A stretch of DNA of 46,299 nucleotides from Paenibacillus alvei (GCA_945881905.1 CAMCVV010000014.1:1-46299), one strand, 5' to 3'; positions 28,031-39,896 are shown, counted from the first letter of the stretch. Numbers and translations are program-made. The notes: generated by a model from the sequence alone, not told the origin.

Positions 28031-28955
28031 AGAAGACAAGGAGTGGTTCGATTGGATTGTAGATCTTGCGCATGTCGGTCAACGCATAGATAAGTTCGTT
28101 GCAGAAGCTTTGGAGGAGACAGTATCTCGTACACATATCCAACAATGGATGGCAGATGGCTATGTGAAACTGAACAACAAGTTCGTAAAGCCAAGCGAAA
28201 AAGTAGCTTTAGATGATGAAATTACTTGCATCATTCCCGATCTCGAACCTTTATTACAAATGCCAGAACATATCCCTCTTGACGTGTACTATGAAGATGC
28301 TGATGTGATTGTGATTAACAAACCCAGAGGGTTAGTGGTTCACCCAGCACCTGGACATTATACAGGAACTTTAGTAAATGCTTTGCTGTATCATTGTCAA
28401 GACTTGTCAGGAATTAATGGGGTATTACGTCCAGGCATTGTTCATCGGATTGATAAAGATACCTCGGGGCTCATCGTAGTAGCCAAGAGTGATCATTCCC
28501 ACGCTGGTCTTGCTGAGCAATTCAGAGCACACACAGTCGTTCGCAAATATGTCGCGATCGTACACGGCAAGCTTGCACATGAACATGGAACGATTGATGC
28601 TCCCATCGGACGAGATGCAAAAGATCGCAAGAAATACGCGGTTACAGATCGAAATAGTAAATCAGCGATTACTCACTTCGTTGTTCTCGAACGATTTTCT
28701 ACCTACACGATGGTTGAGTTAAGTCTAGAAACAGGTCGCACTCACCAGATTCGCGTACACATGAAATTCATTGGTCATCCCCTTGTAGGAGACCCGCTAT
28801 ATGGCAAAAGTAAAAGTATCACGATGGATCATCCAGGACAAGTCCTTCATGCAGCTATTCTTGGATTCAAACACCCCATCCATCATCACATGTTGAATTT
28901 TGAAGCGCCATTACCTCCTGATATCGAACAACTATTGCTTCGAATCCGAGGGTGA
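28005..28955 (+). CDS. rluD: 23S rRNA pseudouridine synthase, RluD family
   Basis: RluA/RluD-family pseudouridine synthase (YlyB in Bacillus). It has 316 aa with an N-terminal S4 RNA-binding domain (RIDKFVAEALEETVSRTHIQ) and a catalytic domain with HRIDKDTSG, whose aspartate is the nucleophile. ETGRTHQIRVHM is another family motif. ATG 28005 follows GGGAG. It lies directly after lspA, as in B. subtilis. The exact rRNA target is inferred from the subfamily. Confidence 0.93.
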   Translation: MSINPNSSEEDKEWFDWIVDLAHVGQRIDKFVAEALEETVSRTHIQQWMADGYVKLNNKFVKPSEKVALDDEITCIIPDLEPLLQMPEHIPLDVYYEDADVIVINKPRGLVVHPAPGHYTGTLVNALLYHCQDLSGINGVLRPGIVHRIDKDTSGLIVVAKSDHSHAGLAEQFRAHTVVRKYVAIVHGKLAHEHGTIDAPIGRDAKDRKKYAVTDRNSKSAITHFVVLERFSTYTMVELSLETGRTHQIRVHMKFIGHPLVGDPLYGKSKSITMDHPGQVLHAAILGFKHPIHHHMLNFEAPLPPDIEQLLLRIRG

Positions 28956-29036
28956 TGAATAGTTGCTAACACGTAGGTTTCATGATAAATTCAAATCAAC
29001 TGTAATTCAAATATAAAGAAATAGAGGTGAAGACAA

Positions 29037-30272
29037 GTGGCTAGAATTAACCAGCACTATTTGCAATTACAAGGCAGCTATTTGTTCTCTGAAATTGCTA
29101 AGAAAAGAAATGCTTTCATGAAAGAACATCCTGAAGCTCAATTGATTAGTTTAGGAATTGGTGATGTCACGCGAGCATTGCCTGAATCAGTTATCGGAGC
29201 TCTTCATCAAGCTGTGGAAGAAATGGCACATGAGAAAACATTTCGCGGATACGGACCTGAACAAGGGTATGACTTCTTGATTCAAGATATTATTCATCAC
29301 GACTATCAATCCCGCGGAATAGAAATCAACACGAATGAAGTGTTCGTGAGTGATGGTTCCAAATGCGATGTAGGGAATATCCAAGAAATATTCAGTCAAG
29401 ATAGCATTGTCGCTGTACAAGATCCCGTATATCCTGTGTATGTAGATACCAATGTCATGGCGGGACGAGCAGGCCTTTTTGTGAAAGATTCGAATCGATA
29501 TGAGAAAATCGTGTATTTGCCTTGCCATGCACAGAACAACTTCAAACCTGATCTACCTACACAACACGTAGATTTAATTTATTTATGCTATCCGAATAAC
29601 CCTACAGGCATGACATTGACCAAAGAAGAGCTGCAAGTATGGGTGGATTACGCTAGAGAACATCGTTGTATATTACTCTTTGATTCAGCGTATGAAGCGT
29701 ATATTCAAGAGAAAGATGTTCCGCGAAGTATATATGAAATCGAAGGAGCCAAAGAAGTAGCTATCGAATTTAGAAGTTTGTCAAAAACCGCAGGTTTCAC
29801 AGGTACGCGCTGTGCATATACAGTTGTACCTCGAGAATTGAAAGCTTATGATGAACAAGGAAATGCAATCTTAGTGAATGACTTGTGGAATCGCCGCCAT
29901 TCGACGAAATTCAATGGAGTCTCTTATATTACACAAAGAGGTGCTGCTGCGATATACTCCGAACAAGGGAAAGCACAGATAGCTACAATTGTAGACTACT
30001 ACATGACGAATGCAGGGATTATTCGTGAAGGCATCCGATCATTAGGTATGGAGGTGTATGGCGGTGTGAATGCACCTTACATCTGGTTGAAAACCCCGCA
30101 TGGATTGGGTTCATGGGAATTCTTCGATAAATTACTGAATGAAGTTCATATAGTCGGGACACCTGGTGTAGGATTTGGTGCTAATGGACAAGGCTATTTT
30201 CGATTGACGGCTTTTGGAAGTAGAGAAAATACTGAGAAAGCAGTAGAACGATTCAAACAACTGAACATATGA
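29037..30272 (+). CDS. dapL: LL-diaminopimelate aminotransferase
   Basis: PLP-dependent aminotransferase converting tetrahydrodipicolinate directly to LL-DAP, bypassing the succinyl or acetyl steps. It has 411 aa; the GTG start at 29037 follows GAGGTGA. DapL-like features are [33 protein letters not shown] and [13 protein letters not shown] with the PLP lysine. Product specificity is inferred from these signatures. It would feed MurE in the upstream cluster as well as lysine and, in spore formers, dipicolinate metabolism. About 50 bases downstream starts the pyr regulatory region. Confidence 0.93.
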   Translation: MARINQHYLQLQGSYLFSEIAKKRNAFMKEHPEAQLISLGIGDVTRALPESVIGALHQAVEEMAHEKTFRGYGPEQGYDFLIQDIIHHDYQSRGIEINTNEVFVSDGSKCDVGNIQEIFSQDSIVAVQDPVYPVYVDTNVMAGRAGLFVKDSNRYEKIVYLPCHAQNNFKPDLPTQHVDLIYLCYPNNPTGMTLTKEELQVWVDYAREHRCILLFDSAYEAYIQEKDVPRSIYEIEGAKEVAIEFRSLSKTAGFTGTRCAYTVVPRELKAYDEQGNAILVNDLWNRRHSTKFNGVSYITQRGAAAIYSEQGKAQIATIVDYYMTNAGIIREGIRSLGMEVYGGVNAPYIWLKTPHGLGSWEFFDKLLNEVHIVGTPGVGFGANGQGYFRLTAFGSRENTEKAVERFKQLNI

Positions 30273-30325
30273 TGGCATGTTCGACAATAGCGCAGATCGG
30301 AATCCCTTGTGTCGAATGGTTTCAA

Positions 30326-30354
30326 TTGACTTATGAAGCTGATCATGGGATAAT
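30326..30354 (+). promoter_or_regulatory. Sigma-A promoter of the pyr operon
   Basis: TTGACT (30326-30331), a 17-base spacer and GATAAT (30349-30354). The predicted start is near 30361, so the leader to pyrR is about 205 bases and contains the attenuator. Two TGTCGAA boxes in inverted order lie just upstream (30280-30316). Confidence 0.85.
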
Positions 30355-30385
30355 GCAATAAATCATAACATCTATATCATCATAA

Positions 30386-30536
30386 CCTTTAAATTCAGTC
30401 CAGAGAGGCTGGCAAGGTCACATATACACGTAAGCGATGTCCTCAGTGAAATGAGGATGACATCGTCTAGCGAAGTCTAGAGAAACTTACTTTTTCGTAT
30501 ATACCACTCCTTGCGCACCTTGCAAGGAGTTTTTTG
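30386..30536 (+). promoter_or_regulatory. PyrR-dependent attenuator of the pyr operon
   Basis: The PyrR-binding anti-antiterminator contains AGTCCAGAGAGGCT (30397-30410), close to the Bacillus consensus, within a stem closed by CCTT (30386-30389) and AAGG (30414-30417). An antiterminator can form instead when CAAGG (30413-30417) pairs with CCTTG (30509-30513), extended by pairing between a TATA-rich stretch and GTAAG/CTTAC. The terminator is ACTCCTTGC (30506-30514) with GCAAGGAGT (30522-30530) plus six T. Known mechanism: UMP-bound PyrR holds the first hairpin, the terminator forms and transcription stops. Confidence 0.92.
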
Positions 30537-30554
30537 CTTGAGGACCAGCATTGA

Positions 30555-31120
<566 letters not shown>

Positions 31121-31121
<1 letters not shown>

Positions 31122-32434
31122 TGGGTATTTGGATCTTGAACGGCAGCTACGTGGATCAAGCGAATCATCGAACAAAGAAACATCTGTTCATCGAAGACGA
31201 TCGCATCGTGCGTGTGATCGAGACAACTGAACGTAGCGGGAGCCTTGTACCGAATCAAGATCTCCCTGATACAGCACACCATCAAGTGATCGATGCGAGA
31301 GGGAAGCTAGTGGTACCTGGACTTATCGATATGCACGTACATTTAAGAGAACCTGGATATGAACATAAAGAAACGATTGCAACGGGAACACGCTCAGCCG
31401 CGAAAGGTGGTTTCACGACGATTGCTTGTATGCCCAACACGAAACCTGTGATCGATACTGTACAAGGTGTTGCGTATGTTCGTGACAAAGCCCAACAAGA
31501 AGGTGTCATTCGCGTCTTGTGCTATGGCTGTATTACCAAACATCAATTAGGTAAAGAATTAACTGATTTTGCAGCACTACAACAAGCAGGTGTTATTGGT
31601 TTCACTGATGATGGCGTAGGTGTGCAAAGCGCTCAAATGATGAAAGATGCGATGCATGTCGCAGCGAAGCTAGGGTTGCCAATCATTGCTCATTGTGAAG
31701 ATAACACATTAGTCGAAGGAGCTCCTGTAGCGGAAGGGAAATTCGCTACGAAGCATGGGTTCAAAGGAATTCCTAACGAATCCGAAGCAATACATGTAGG
31801 TCGAGATATTCTACTCGCTGAAGCGACAGGTGTGCATTACCATGTGTGTCATGTCAGTACGGAGCAATCCGTTCGCTTGATTCGTCATGCGAAAGCGATT
31901 GGAATCCGTGTAACAGCTGAAGTATGCCCTCATCATCTTGTGTTATCTGAAGAAGATATCCCGGGTCTAGATGCGAATTGGAAGATGAATCCACCCCTTC
32001 GTTCACTGCGAGATGTGCAAGCGGTCATTGCTGGACTAGAAGATGGAACCATTGATATATTGGTCACAGATCATGCACCTCACTCAGAAGATGAGAAAGC
32101 AAAAGGGATGATGTTAGCACCATTTGGCATCCTTGGATTTGAAACTGCTTTTGCGCTGTTGTATACCCGATTTGTCCTAACGGGCAAGTGGACGTTGGGG
32201 TTTCTGATCGATAAGTGGACAGCTCGACCTGCAGAAGTATTTCAACTTGATGTGGGCCGGATTGCTGAAGGTTGTATCGCAGACATCACGATCATCGATC
32301 TAGACATCGAACAAGAAGTGAAGAAAGAAGAGATCGTCTCCAAAAGCAAGAACAGTCCATTTATCGGTTTGAAGCTTACAGGTTGGCCTGTGATCACTAT
32401 ATCAGCTGGTCAAGTGGTCTGGTCAGCGAATTGA
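31121..32434 (+). CDS. pyrC: Dihydroorotase PyrC
   Basis: Zinc amidohydrolase interconverting carbamoyl aspartate and dihydroorotate, the third step of UMP synthesis. It has 437 aa (class I type). The metal motifs are DMHVHLREPGYEHKE, HCED, HVST and TDHAPHS. The ribosome site GGAGGG lies inside the end of pyrR. The enzyme making its substrate, aspartate transcarbamoylase (pyrB), is not encoded in this window. Confidence 0.96.
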
Positions 32435-32467
32435 GAAGAAATTGAACGCACAAGGAGGATGGTAACT

Positions 32468-33625
32468 ATGCAAGCTCGATTAATTCTAGCAGACGGCACT
32501 GTGTTTAATGGTCAATCATTTGGTAGTGAGAATGCATATACGGGGGAAGTGGTGTTTAATACAGGGATGACAGGGTACCAAGAAGTGCTGTCGGATCCTT
32601 CTTATTGTAGCCAAATCGTTACTATGACATACCCATTGATCGGAAATTATGGGATTTCGCGAGATGATTTCGAGTCGATTCGCCCTTATATATATGGTTT
32701 TGTTGTCAGATCGTATGAAGATTCACCTAGCAATTGGCGAGCGCAATGGACATTAGGTCACATCCTAAAAGAATATCAGATTCCAGGTATCCAAGGGATT
32801 GATACACGGATGTTAACGCGCAAAATTCGGTATTATGGTGTAATGAAAGGCATGATTACTTCGTCACATGAATCATTGCCAGCACTCATGGAACAATTGG
32901 ATGCACATGTGCTTCCGACGAATCAAGTTTCTCAGGTCTCTACCAAGCAGATCTTTAGTGCACCTGGAACGAAAGAGAGAATTGTCGTGATGGATTTCGG
33001 TTCCAAGAGTGGAATCATCCGAGATCTCTCCAAACGAAATTGTGAAGTCATCGTCGTTCCGCATGATACGACCTCAGAGCAAATACGTAAGCTCGTCCCC
33101 GATGGCGTGCTTTTATCGAATGGTCCTGGTGACCCCAAAGATGTGCCTCATGCAGTTCGCACAATACAAGAGCTTCTCGGTGAAATCCCGATTTTCGGTA
33201 TTTGTTTGGGTCATCAATTATTCGCATTAGCGTGTGGCGCAGATACCGATAAATTGAAGTTCGGTCATCGCGGAAGTAACCATCCTGTGAAAGATATTGA
33301 ATCGGGTCGATGTTATATCACTTCAAAAAATAAAGGCTACAAAGTCAAAGAAGAATCGATTATCGTAACGCCGCTCGTGGTCACACACATCAATAATAAC
33401 GACCGCACCATAGAAGGATTGAAACATCAGATGTATCCTGCATTTTCTGTGCAATATCATCCAGAAGCTGCTCCGGGGCCTTTTGATTCTAGCTACTTAT
33501 TCGATGAATTTCTCACGATGATCCATGATTTCAAACAGAATAACCCATCATTACCGCGACAAGTTCAGATGTTAGCTGCATCTCGAACGCTTCCTCACGC
33601 CCATACTCAGTCAGGGAGGGTTTAA
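32468..33625 (+). CDS. carA: Carbamoyl-phosphate synthase small subunit
   Basis: Glutaminase subunit supplying ammonia to CarB. ATG 32468 follows AAGGAGG and is preferred over ATG 32459, which sits too close to that site; it gives 385 aa. The N-terminal CPSase domain is followed by a class I amidotransferase with GICLGHQ (catalytic Cys) and YHPEAAPGP (His, Glu). It is slightly longer at the C-terminus than the Bacillus PyrAA. carB begins one base after the stop. Confidence 0.95.
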   Translation: MQARLILADGTVFNGQSFGSENAYTGEVVFNTGMTGYQEVLSDPSYCSQIVTMTYPLIGNYGISRDDFESIRPYIYGFVVRSYEDSPSNWRAQWTLGHILKEYQIPGIQGIDTRMLTRKIRYYGVMKGMITSSHESLPALMEQLDAHVLPTNQVSQVSTKQIFSAPGTKERIVVMDFGSKSGIIRDLSKRNCEVIVVPHDTTSEQIRKLVPDGVLLSNGPGDPKDVPHAVRTIQELLGEIPIFGICLGHQLFALACGADTDKLKFGHRGSNHPVKDIESGRCYITSKNKGYKVKEESIIVTPLVVTHINNNDRTIEGLKHQMYPAFSVQYHPEAAPGPFDSSYLFDEFLTMIHDFKQNNPSLPRQVQMLAASRTLPHAHTQSGRV

Positions 33626-33626
33626 T

Positions 33627-36600
33627 ATGCCGAAAAATCTTGAAATCAAAAAAATCCTAGTGATTGGTTCAGGTCCTATCATTATCGGACAAGCTGCTGA
33701 ATTCGATTATGCAGGTACGCAAGCATGCCAAGCGCTAAAAGAAGAAGGATACGAAGTGGTGCTGATTAACAGTAATCCCGCTACGATCATGACCGATACC
33801 AACATGGCACACAAAGTATATATCGAACCCATTACACTTGAATATGTGACACAAATTATTCGAAAAGAACGTCCTGATGGATTATTACCTACATTAGGTG
33901 GGCAGACAGGCTTAAACATGGCAGTTGCTTTGGCACGAGCAGGTGTGTTAAAAAACGAAAATGTCAAGCTATTGGGTACGCAACTGACTGCAATCGAAAA
34001 AGCAGAAGACCGTGATTTGTTCCGAAATTTAATGAGAGAACTCGAGCAACCTGTTCCTGATAGTGTGATTGTCACCGCAGTAGAGGAAGCTGTACAATTT
34101 TCCAGAGAAATCGGGTTCCCGATTATTGTCCGACCTGCCTATACATTAGGTGGAACCGGCGGTGGCATATGTCATTGCGAAGAAGAATTGGTTGAAACCG
34201 TATCCTCAGGCTTCCGTTATAGTCCCATCGGGCAATGTCTCGTGGAACGAAGTATTGCTGGAATGAAAGAAATCGAGTATGAAGTCATGCGTGATGCGAA
34301 CGACAACTGTATTGTTGTCTGTAATATGGAGAATTTCGATCCTGTCGGTGTGCACACTGGCGATAGCATTGTTGTTGCACCAAGCCAAACATTATCTGAT
34401 CGCGAATACCAGATGCTTCGTTCTGCTTCGATCAAAATTATTCGCGCCTTACAAATTGAAGGTGGATGTAATGTGCAATTCGCACTTGATCCGCATAGCT
34501 TTCAATATTATGTGATCGAAGTGAACCCGCGCGTAAGTCGTTCTTCAGCACTTGCTTCCAAAGCTACCGGATATCCGATTGCTAAGATGGCTGCAAAGAT
34601 TGCTGTAGGGTATACGTTAGATGAATTGATGAATCCTGTTACAGGTCAGACGTATGCATGTTTTGAACCTGCTCTTGATTATATCGTATCCAAAATTCCG
34701 CGGTGGCCTTTTGACAAATTCACATCAGCGAATCGTTTGCTGGGTACGCAAATGAAAGCAACAGGTGAAGTCATGGCCATCGGGAGAACGTTCGAAGAAT
34801 CGATTCATAAAGCGATTCGTTCTCTTGAAATCGGTGTGCATCGGCTGTTTCTCAAAGACACACATTTGATCGAGCAAGCTACCTTAGAGCTTCGTTTGCA
34901 AAAACCCGATGACGAGCGTATGTTTCTGATTGCAGAAGCTTATCGAAGAGGTTACACGATAGACCAGGTACAAGAATTGACGAAGATTGACTGGTGGTTC
35001 TTGCATAAACTCGAGAAAATGATCAACTTTGAAGCTCAGCTGACCATGCTGACATTGACTCCGGAAGTTCTTCTAGAAGCCAAGCGTATGGGCTTCACAG
35101 ATCGCGCGATTGCAGAGATTCGTTCCTTGGTGATCACGACTCCTGCACTATCGCTGACGAAAGAATCTGAAGTAAGGGCCTACAGATTGGCACATCAAGT
35201 CAAGCCTGTGTATAAGATGGTAGACACGTGTGCAGCGGAATTCGAAGCATCGACACCTTATTATTATTCAACTTATGAAATGGAAGATGAAGTCACAAGC
35301 ACGGACAAACCTAAAGTCGTCGTACTCGGCTCAGGTCCTATTCGTATCGGTCAAGGCATCGAATTTGACTATTCGACGGTTCATGCGGTGTGGGCCATTC
35401 AAGCAGCAGGCTATGAAGCCGTCATTATTAACAATAATCCAGAAACCGTATCTACGGATTTCAGTATTTCAGACCGATTGTATTTCGAGCCTTTATTTTT
35501 TGAAGACGTCATGAACGTGATTGAGCGCGAGCAACCGATTGGTGTCATTGTGCAATTTGGCGGACAAACCGCGATAAATCTTGCGGCACCTTTAGCTCAA
35601 GCAGGTGTGCGTATCCTTGGTTCAGACTTGGATAGTATTGATTCAGCGGAAGACCGCAAGAAATTTGAAGCTTTGCTTCGAAAATTAGGAATCGCTCAAC
35701 CGCCAGGAGGCACGGTCACTTCGATCGATCAAGCTGTAGGTGTCGCTTCACAATTCGGTTATCCCGTGTTGGTTCGTCCTTCCTATGTCCTTGGTGGCCG
35801 CGCGATGGAAATCGTATATTCAGATGAAGAGCTACTCGGCTATATGACCTACGCGTTACAGATCAATACCGATCACCCAGTGCTCATCGACCGCTACATG
35901 CAAGGCAAAGAAATCGAAGTGGATGCGATCTGTGACGGGGAAACTGTCCTCATCCCAGGTATCATGGAACATGTAGAACGAGCTGGTGTGCATTCTGGGG
36001 ATTCGATAGCAGTGTATCCTCCACAGTCTTTGTCTGAGGAAGTGAAGCAAGACATCGTAAGGATCACGACAGAGATTGCGTTAGAATTACGTATACGAGG
36101 ACTCGTAAATATCCAGTTCGTGCTAAGTAAAGAACAGATCTATGTGATCGAAGTGAATCCACGTTCATCTCGAACGGTTCCTTTTCTTAGTAAAGTCACG
36201 AATATTCCGATGGCGAATGTCGCAACTCGTGTCATACTCGGTCAAACCCTGAAAGAGTTAGGGTACCCTCAAGGATTATGGCCTGAAGATGAGTTTGTAT
36301 CTGTGAAAGCACCTGTATTTTCATTCGCTAAACTCAGAAGTGTCGATACTACACTAGGACCTGAAATGAAATCCACTGGCGAGGTCATGGGGCGTGATGT
36401 GAATTTTGCAAAAGCGTTATACAAAAGCTTAATAGGTTCAGGAATGAAAATACCGCCTGCAGGCAACATCGTTGTCACAGTTGCAGATAAAGATAAAGAA
36501 GAAGCCATCGATATATTTGCAGGATTTCATCGCTTAGGATACAAAATTATCGCGACAAGTGGTACCGCAGAGCACTTACAGCGTGCAGGATTGCCTGTGA

Positions 36601-36863
36601 CGATAGTGAGTAAATTAAGCGAAGGCTCTCCGAATATTCTAGATTTAATTCGTAGCGGTGAAGCGCATTTCGTAGTGAATACCTTAACCAAAGGTAAAAC
36701 ACCAGAGCGGGATGGTTTCCGTATTCGTCGTGAAGCAGTAGAGAATGGCATCGTCTGTATGACATCACTCGACACGGTGAGAGCATTAATGATTATGTTA
36801 GAATCGATTAATTTCTCATCTACAGCTATGCCTACACATGTAGCGCAATTACCGATCAGGTAA
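33627..36863 (+). CDS. carB: Carbamoyl-phosphate synthase large subunit
   Basis: ATP-dependent synthase of 1078 aa making carbamoyl phosphate for pyrimidines (and arginine if no second copy exists). Two homologous halves are clear: [20 protein letters not shown] near the start and [19 protein letters not shown] in the middle, each followed by an ATP-grasp domain with EVNPR. The C-terminal MGS-like allosteric domain ([13 protein letters not shown], then [15 protein letters not shown]) is present, so regulation by UMP or PRPP is likely. pyrF follows about 30 bases later. Confidence 0.97.
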   Translation: MPKNLEIKKILVIGSGPIIIGQAAEFDYAGTQACQALKEEGYEVVLINSNPATIMTDTNMAHKVYIEPITLEYVTQIIRKERPDGLLPTLGGQTGLNMAVALARAGVLKNENVKLLGTQLTAIEKAEDRDLFRNLMRELEQPVPDSVIVTAVEEAVQFSREIGFPIIVRPAYTLGGTGGGICHCEEELVETVSSGFRYSPIGQCLVERSIAGMKEIEYEVMRDANDNCIVVCNMENFDPVGVHTGDSIVVAPSQTLSDREYQMLRSASIKIIRALQIEGGCNVQFALDPHSFQYYVIEVNPRVSRSSALASKATGYPIAKMAAKIAVGYTLDELMNPVTGQTYACFEPALDYIVSKIPRWPFDKFTSANRLLGTQMKATGEVMAIGRTFEESIHKAIRSLEIGVHRLFLKDTHLIEQATLELRLQKPDDERMFLIAEAYRRGYTIDQVQELTKIDWWFLHKLEKMINFEAQLTMLTLTPEVLLEAKRMGFTDRAIAEIRSLVITTPALSLTKESEVRAYRLAHQVKPVYKMVDTCAAEFEASTPYYYSTYEMEDEVTSTDKPKVVVLGSGPIRIGQGIEFDYSTVHAVWAIQAAGYEAVIINNNPETVSTDFSISDRLYFEPLFFEDVMNVIEREQPIGVIVQFGGQTAINLAAPLAQAGVRILGSDLDSIDSAEDRKKFEALLRKLGIAQPPGGTVTSIDQAVGVASQFGYPVLVRPSYVLGGRAMEIVYSDEELLGYMTYALQINTDHPVLIDRYMQGKEIEVDAICDGETVLIPGIMEHVERAGVHSGDSIAVYPPQSLSEEVKQDIVRITTEIALELRIRGLVNIQFVLSKEQIYVIEVNPRSSRTVPFLSKVTNIPMANVATRVILGQTLKELGYPQGLWPEDEFVSVKAPVFSFAKLRSVDTTLGPEMKSTGEVMGRDVNFAKALYKSLIGSGMKIPPAGNIVVTVADKDKEEAIDIFAGFHRLGYKIIATSGTAEHLQRAGLPVTIVSKLSEGSPNILDLIRSGEAHFVVNTLTKGKTPERDGFRIRREAVENGIVCMTSLDTVRALMIMLESINFSSTAMPTHVAQLPIR

Positions 36864-36893
36864 GCACAAATCATGCTTGAAGGAGGAAACCAG

Positions 36894-37637
36894 ATGAAGC
36901 AGTCGATGTTTACTGTGGCTGAGCGAATTATGGTGGCATTGGATTATTCTTCTGCAGAGGAAGCCGAACGTCTCATGATTCAACTCGAAGGTATTCCTTG
37001 TACGATGAAAGTGGGTATGCAGTTATTTTACTCAGCAGGACCTTCATTTGTAATTGGACTCAAAGAACGGGGATACCATGTGTTCTTGGATTTGAAATTA
37101 CATGACATCCCTCATACCGTTGAAGGTGCAGCACAAAGCATCACTCGTCTGGGTGTGGATATGTTTAATGTGCATGCGGCAGGCGGTATCGCGATGATGC
37201 AAGCAGCGTTAATTGGAGTAGACAAAGGGCTTTCCTCAATGTCCCATGCTCAGAAAAAGAAGCCAAAAGTTATTGCTGTGACGCAATTAACAAGTACTGA
37301 CCAACGCATGCTCAATGAAGAAATATCGATTCTAGGTTCGGTAGAGCAAGCCGTCATTCATTACGCCCAACTGTGTAAAACAGCAGGGCTAGATGGTGTT
37401 GTCGCTTCGGCACATGAAGTCAAACCGATCAAAGCTGTGTGCGGACAAGCATTCCTTACAGTTACTCCTGGCATCCGTCTAGCTGGTGACGCAACAGGCG
37501 ACCAATCACGTGTGATGACCCCTCAACAAGCACTAGCTGAAGGCACAGATTACATGGTAATCGGTCGTTCGATCACACAAGTTGCTGATCCTCGACAACG
37601 ACTCGAATCGATGATTGATTCATTACTTCATACGTAA
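36894..37637 (+). CDS. pyrF: Orotidine 5'-phosphate decarboxylase
   Basis: Last enzyme of UMP synthesis. ATG 36894 follows AAGGAGG and gives 247 aa; the frame also has an upstream ATG at 36873 without a site. The TIM-barrel catalytic motif FLDLKLHDIPHTV carries the Asp-Lys-Asp set, and VTPGIR lies near the phosphate loop. In B. subtilis pyrK and pyrD sit between carB and pyrF; here they do not. Confidence 0.96.
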   Translation: MKQSMFTVAERIMVALDYSSAEEAERLMIQLEGIPCTMKVGMQLFYSAGPSFVIGLKERGYHVFLDLKLHDIPHTVEGAAQSITRLGVDMFNVHAAGGIAMMQAALIGVDKGLSSMSHAQKKKPKVIAVTQLTSTDQRMLNEEISILGSVEQAVIHYAQLCKTAGLDGVVASAHEVKPIKAVCGQAFLTVTPGIRLAGDATGDQSRVMTPQQALAEGTDYMVIGRSITQVADPRQRLESMIDSLLHT

Positions 37638-37692
37638 ATGCAGGATCACATTCGTCACAAGTTCATCCAAATCGGAAAAGGAGATCGAGTCA

Positions 37693-38340
37693 TTGACAAC
37701 TAAATCGGATGCCACTTCTCAGCATATCGCAGCTTCATTATTAGACATTGGAGCAGTCACACTTCGTCCGCACCAACCATTTACTTGGACATCAGGGATT
37801 CAATCACCGATTTATTGTGATAATCGATTAACGATGTCTTATCCTGCAGTTCGCGAGCAAATCGCCGAAGGCTTCGTTCAATGGATTCAACAGCACTATC
37901 CGCAAGTGGAAGTCATTGCAGGTACAGCTACAGCGGGAATTCCTCACGCAGCGTGGGTGGCACAGAAACTTCAACTTCCGATGGTGTATGTTCGAGATAA
38001 AGCAAAAGGACATGGGAAAGAAAATCTCATCGAAGGCGTTGTTCATGAAGGGCAGCACGTTGTTGTGATCGAAGACTTGATTTCGACAGGTGGTAGTTCA
38101 TTGAAAGCAGCTCAAGCCATGCAAGCAGCTCAAGTGCATGTGCTAGGTGTCATCGCGATATTCACCTATGAATTTGAACAAACGCGACTTGAATTTCAGC
38201 AGGCAGGTATACCACTTCATACTTTGACGTCGTATGGCACACTGATTCAAGTTGCTTTGGAACGTAATCAAATCAATCAAGAAGATCTGACATTACTCCA
38301 ATCATGGAGAGCTAATCCCAAAGCGTATCGTGTGAATTGA
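37693..38340 (+). CDS. pyrE: Orotate phosphoribosyltransferase
   Basis: Makes orotidine 5'-phosphate from orotate and PRPP. The long frame opens inside pyrF, but AAAGGAG (37677-37683) points to TTG 37693, giving 215 aa, near the B. subtilis length. The PRPP motif VVVIEDLISTGGSS and the flexible loop KDKAKGHGKEN are present. It is the last gene of the operon and is followed by a terminator. Confidence 0.95.
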   Translation: MTTKSDATSQHIAASLLDIGAVTLRPHQPFTWTSGIQSPIYCDNRLTMSYPAVREQIAEGFVQWIQQHYPQVEVIAGTATAGIPHAAWVAQKLQLPMVYVRDKAKGHGKENLIEGVVHEGQHVVVIEDLISTGGSSLKAAQAMQAAQVHVLGVIAIFTYEFEQTRLEFQQAGIPLHTLTSYGTLIQVALERNQINQEDLTLLQSWRANPKAYRVN

Positions 38341-38342
38341 TC

Positions 38343-38371
38343 ATCACACTCCACTTGGAGTGTGATTTCTT
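38343..38371 (+). terminator. Terminator of the pyr operon
   Basis: ATCACACTCCA pairs with TGGAGTGTGAT around a very short loop, followed by a T-rich TTTCTT. It lies between the converging pyr operon and M20 peptidase gene, though the T-run is only on the + strand side. Confidence 0.85.
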
Positions 38372-38423
38372 GCACATATCATTGAAGAAGATGACGTGAA
38401 GGATTAACTTTGGCGTCTAAGGT

Positions 38424-39797
38424 TTACTTTTGGCGTGGAAGATTGATCCAGAATCGGCTAATCGTTTGCAATCCTTTACGCCAATTATCCAAATGGAAGT
38501 GTTCATTGGGTGCATGTGGGTTCTCAGAAGGTAGCCCAAAGCCTAGCATCACGACAGGTGCTCGTAAAATTCTTGCTAGTGTTTCGACGATCGGTATCGA
38601 GCCACCACCCCGGGTATACACAGGCCAATTCCCATACACCGCTTGGTAAGCTTGCCCGGCTGCTACCATATACGGGTGATCGGTCGGTGACAAGAAGGGT
38701 TGACCCACCATACGGCCATGCACAGTTACTTTGACACCAACAGGTGCATGTTGATGCACATGAGCTTCAACTGCTCTTAAGATGGCTTCAGGGTCTTGTG
38801 CGACAACTAATCGACAAGCAATCTTAGCTGTAGCGAGTCGGGGAATGATCGGTTTGATGCCTTCTCCCATAAACCCACTGTGGATCGACGTGATTTCAAG
38901 CGTCGGTCTTGCTGTTGTGCGTTCATAATACGAATAACCGGTTTCACCATAGAGCGCATCGAGGTGTAGCTCTTTTTTGATGTCTTCATCTTCAGGCGCG
39001 AACTTCAGGAATGATCGACGCTCTGCATCAGTGAGTTCAACGACATCGTCATAGAAACCTTGGACGTTGACACGGCCATCTGCAGTGTGGAACGTATGCA
39101 AAAGTCTGGTCAACGCATGGATGGGGTTAGGTATCCCTCCGCCATATATACCCGAATGTAAATCGGTCTTGGCTCCTTCGACTTCAATTTCTAAGCCAGC
39201 TAATCCTCGCAAACTATACATTAAAGCCGGTTGTGTCGCTGATAACAGTGTAGTGTCAGATAGCGTAATGACATCGGCTTGTAATTTCTCTTGGTGCTTA
39301 TCTATATATGCTGTTAGATGATCGCTAGCGATTTCTTCTTCCCCTTCAATGCAAAACTTAATATTGATCGGTAGACTTCCCACCGTACGGAGGAATCCCT
39401 CGACGGCTTTGATATGGAGCAAGAGTTGACCTTTGTCATCAGTTGCTCCGCGCGCATAGATCTTGTCATCTCGCACATGTGGGTCGAAGGGTGGAGTATC
39501 CCAAATCTCAAGTGGATCAGCAGGTTGCACATCGTAGTGACCATACACGAGAACCGTAGGTTGACCGACTGCGTGTAGCCAATCTCCATATACAACTGGA
39601 TAACCTTCGGTAGACATCACTTCGACATGCTCAAGTCCAGCATCTCTCATGGCTTGTGCAGTCCACTGTGCAGCTTGGTGAAGATCTGCATGGTGCTCGG
39701 TTAATGCACTGACACTAGGTATTCGTAAGAATGCTTGCAAATGCTCGATATGTAGCTGTTCAAATTGCTTGAAATACTCATCTAACGACGTGTTCAT
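38424..39797 (-). CDS. M20 family dipeptidase
   Basis: Leftward gene of 457 aa for a zinc-dependent M20 peptidase, probably a cytosolic dipeptidase of the CNDP/DapE-like group. Metal-ligand motifs YGHYDVQPAD, GATDDKGQ and EGEEEI are in order, with the dimerisation domain in the middle. ATG 39797 follows GAAGGGGAG on that strand. It has no functional link to the pyr genes beyond convergence. The exact substrate cannot be read from the sequence. Confidence 0.92.
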   Translation of the reverse strand: MNTSLDEYFKQFEQLHIEHLQAFLRIPSVSALTEHHADLHQAAQWTAQAMRDAGLEHVEVMSTEGYPVVYGDWLHAVGQPTVLVYGHYDVQPADPLEIWDTPPFDPHVRDDKIYARGATDDKGQLLLHIKAVEGFLRTVGSLPINIKFCIEGEEEIASDHLTAYIDKHQEKLQADVITLSDTTLLSATQPALMYSLRGLAGLEIEVEGAKTDLHSGIYGGGIPNPIHALTRLLHTFHTADGRVNVQGFYDDVVELTDAERRSFLKFAPEDEDIKKELHLDALYGETGYSYYERTTARPTLEITSIHSGFMGEGIKPIIPRLATAKIACRLVVAQDPEAILRAVEAHVHQHAPVGVKVTVHGRMVGQPFLSPTDHPYMVAAGQAYQAVYGNWPVYTRGGGSIPIVETLARILRAPVVMLGFGLPSENPHAPNEHFHLDNWRKGLQTISRFWINLPRQK

Positions 39798-39867
39798 AGG
39801 TAGGGACTCCCCTTCTCACAACATACACAGCAGATCTTGGTGTACGCAAGTATTGACTTGTTTCCTC

Positions 39868-39896
39868 ATTATACATGTTCTCCAAGTGATGAACAA
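39868..39896 (-). promoter_or_regulatory. Sigma-A promoter of the M20 dipeptidase gene
   Basis: On the - strand: TTGTTC (39896-39891), a 17-base spacer and a perfect TATAAT (39873-39868). It reads into the M20 gene with a leader of about 65 bases. Confidence 0.75.
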
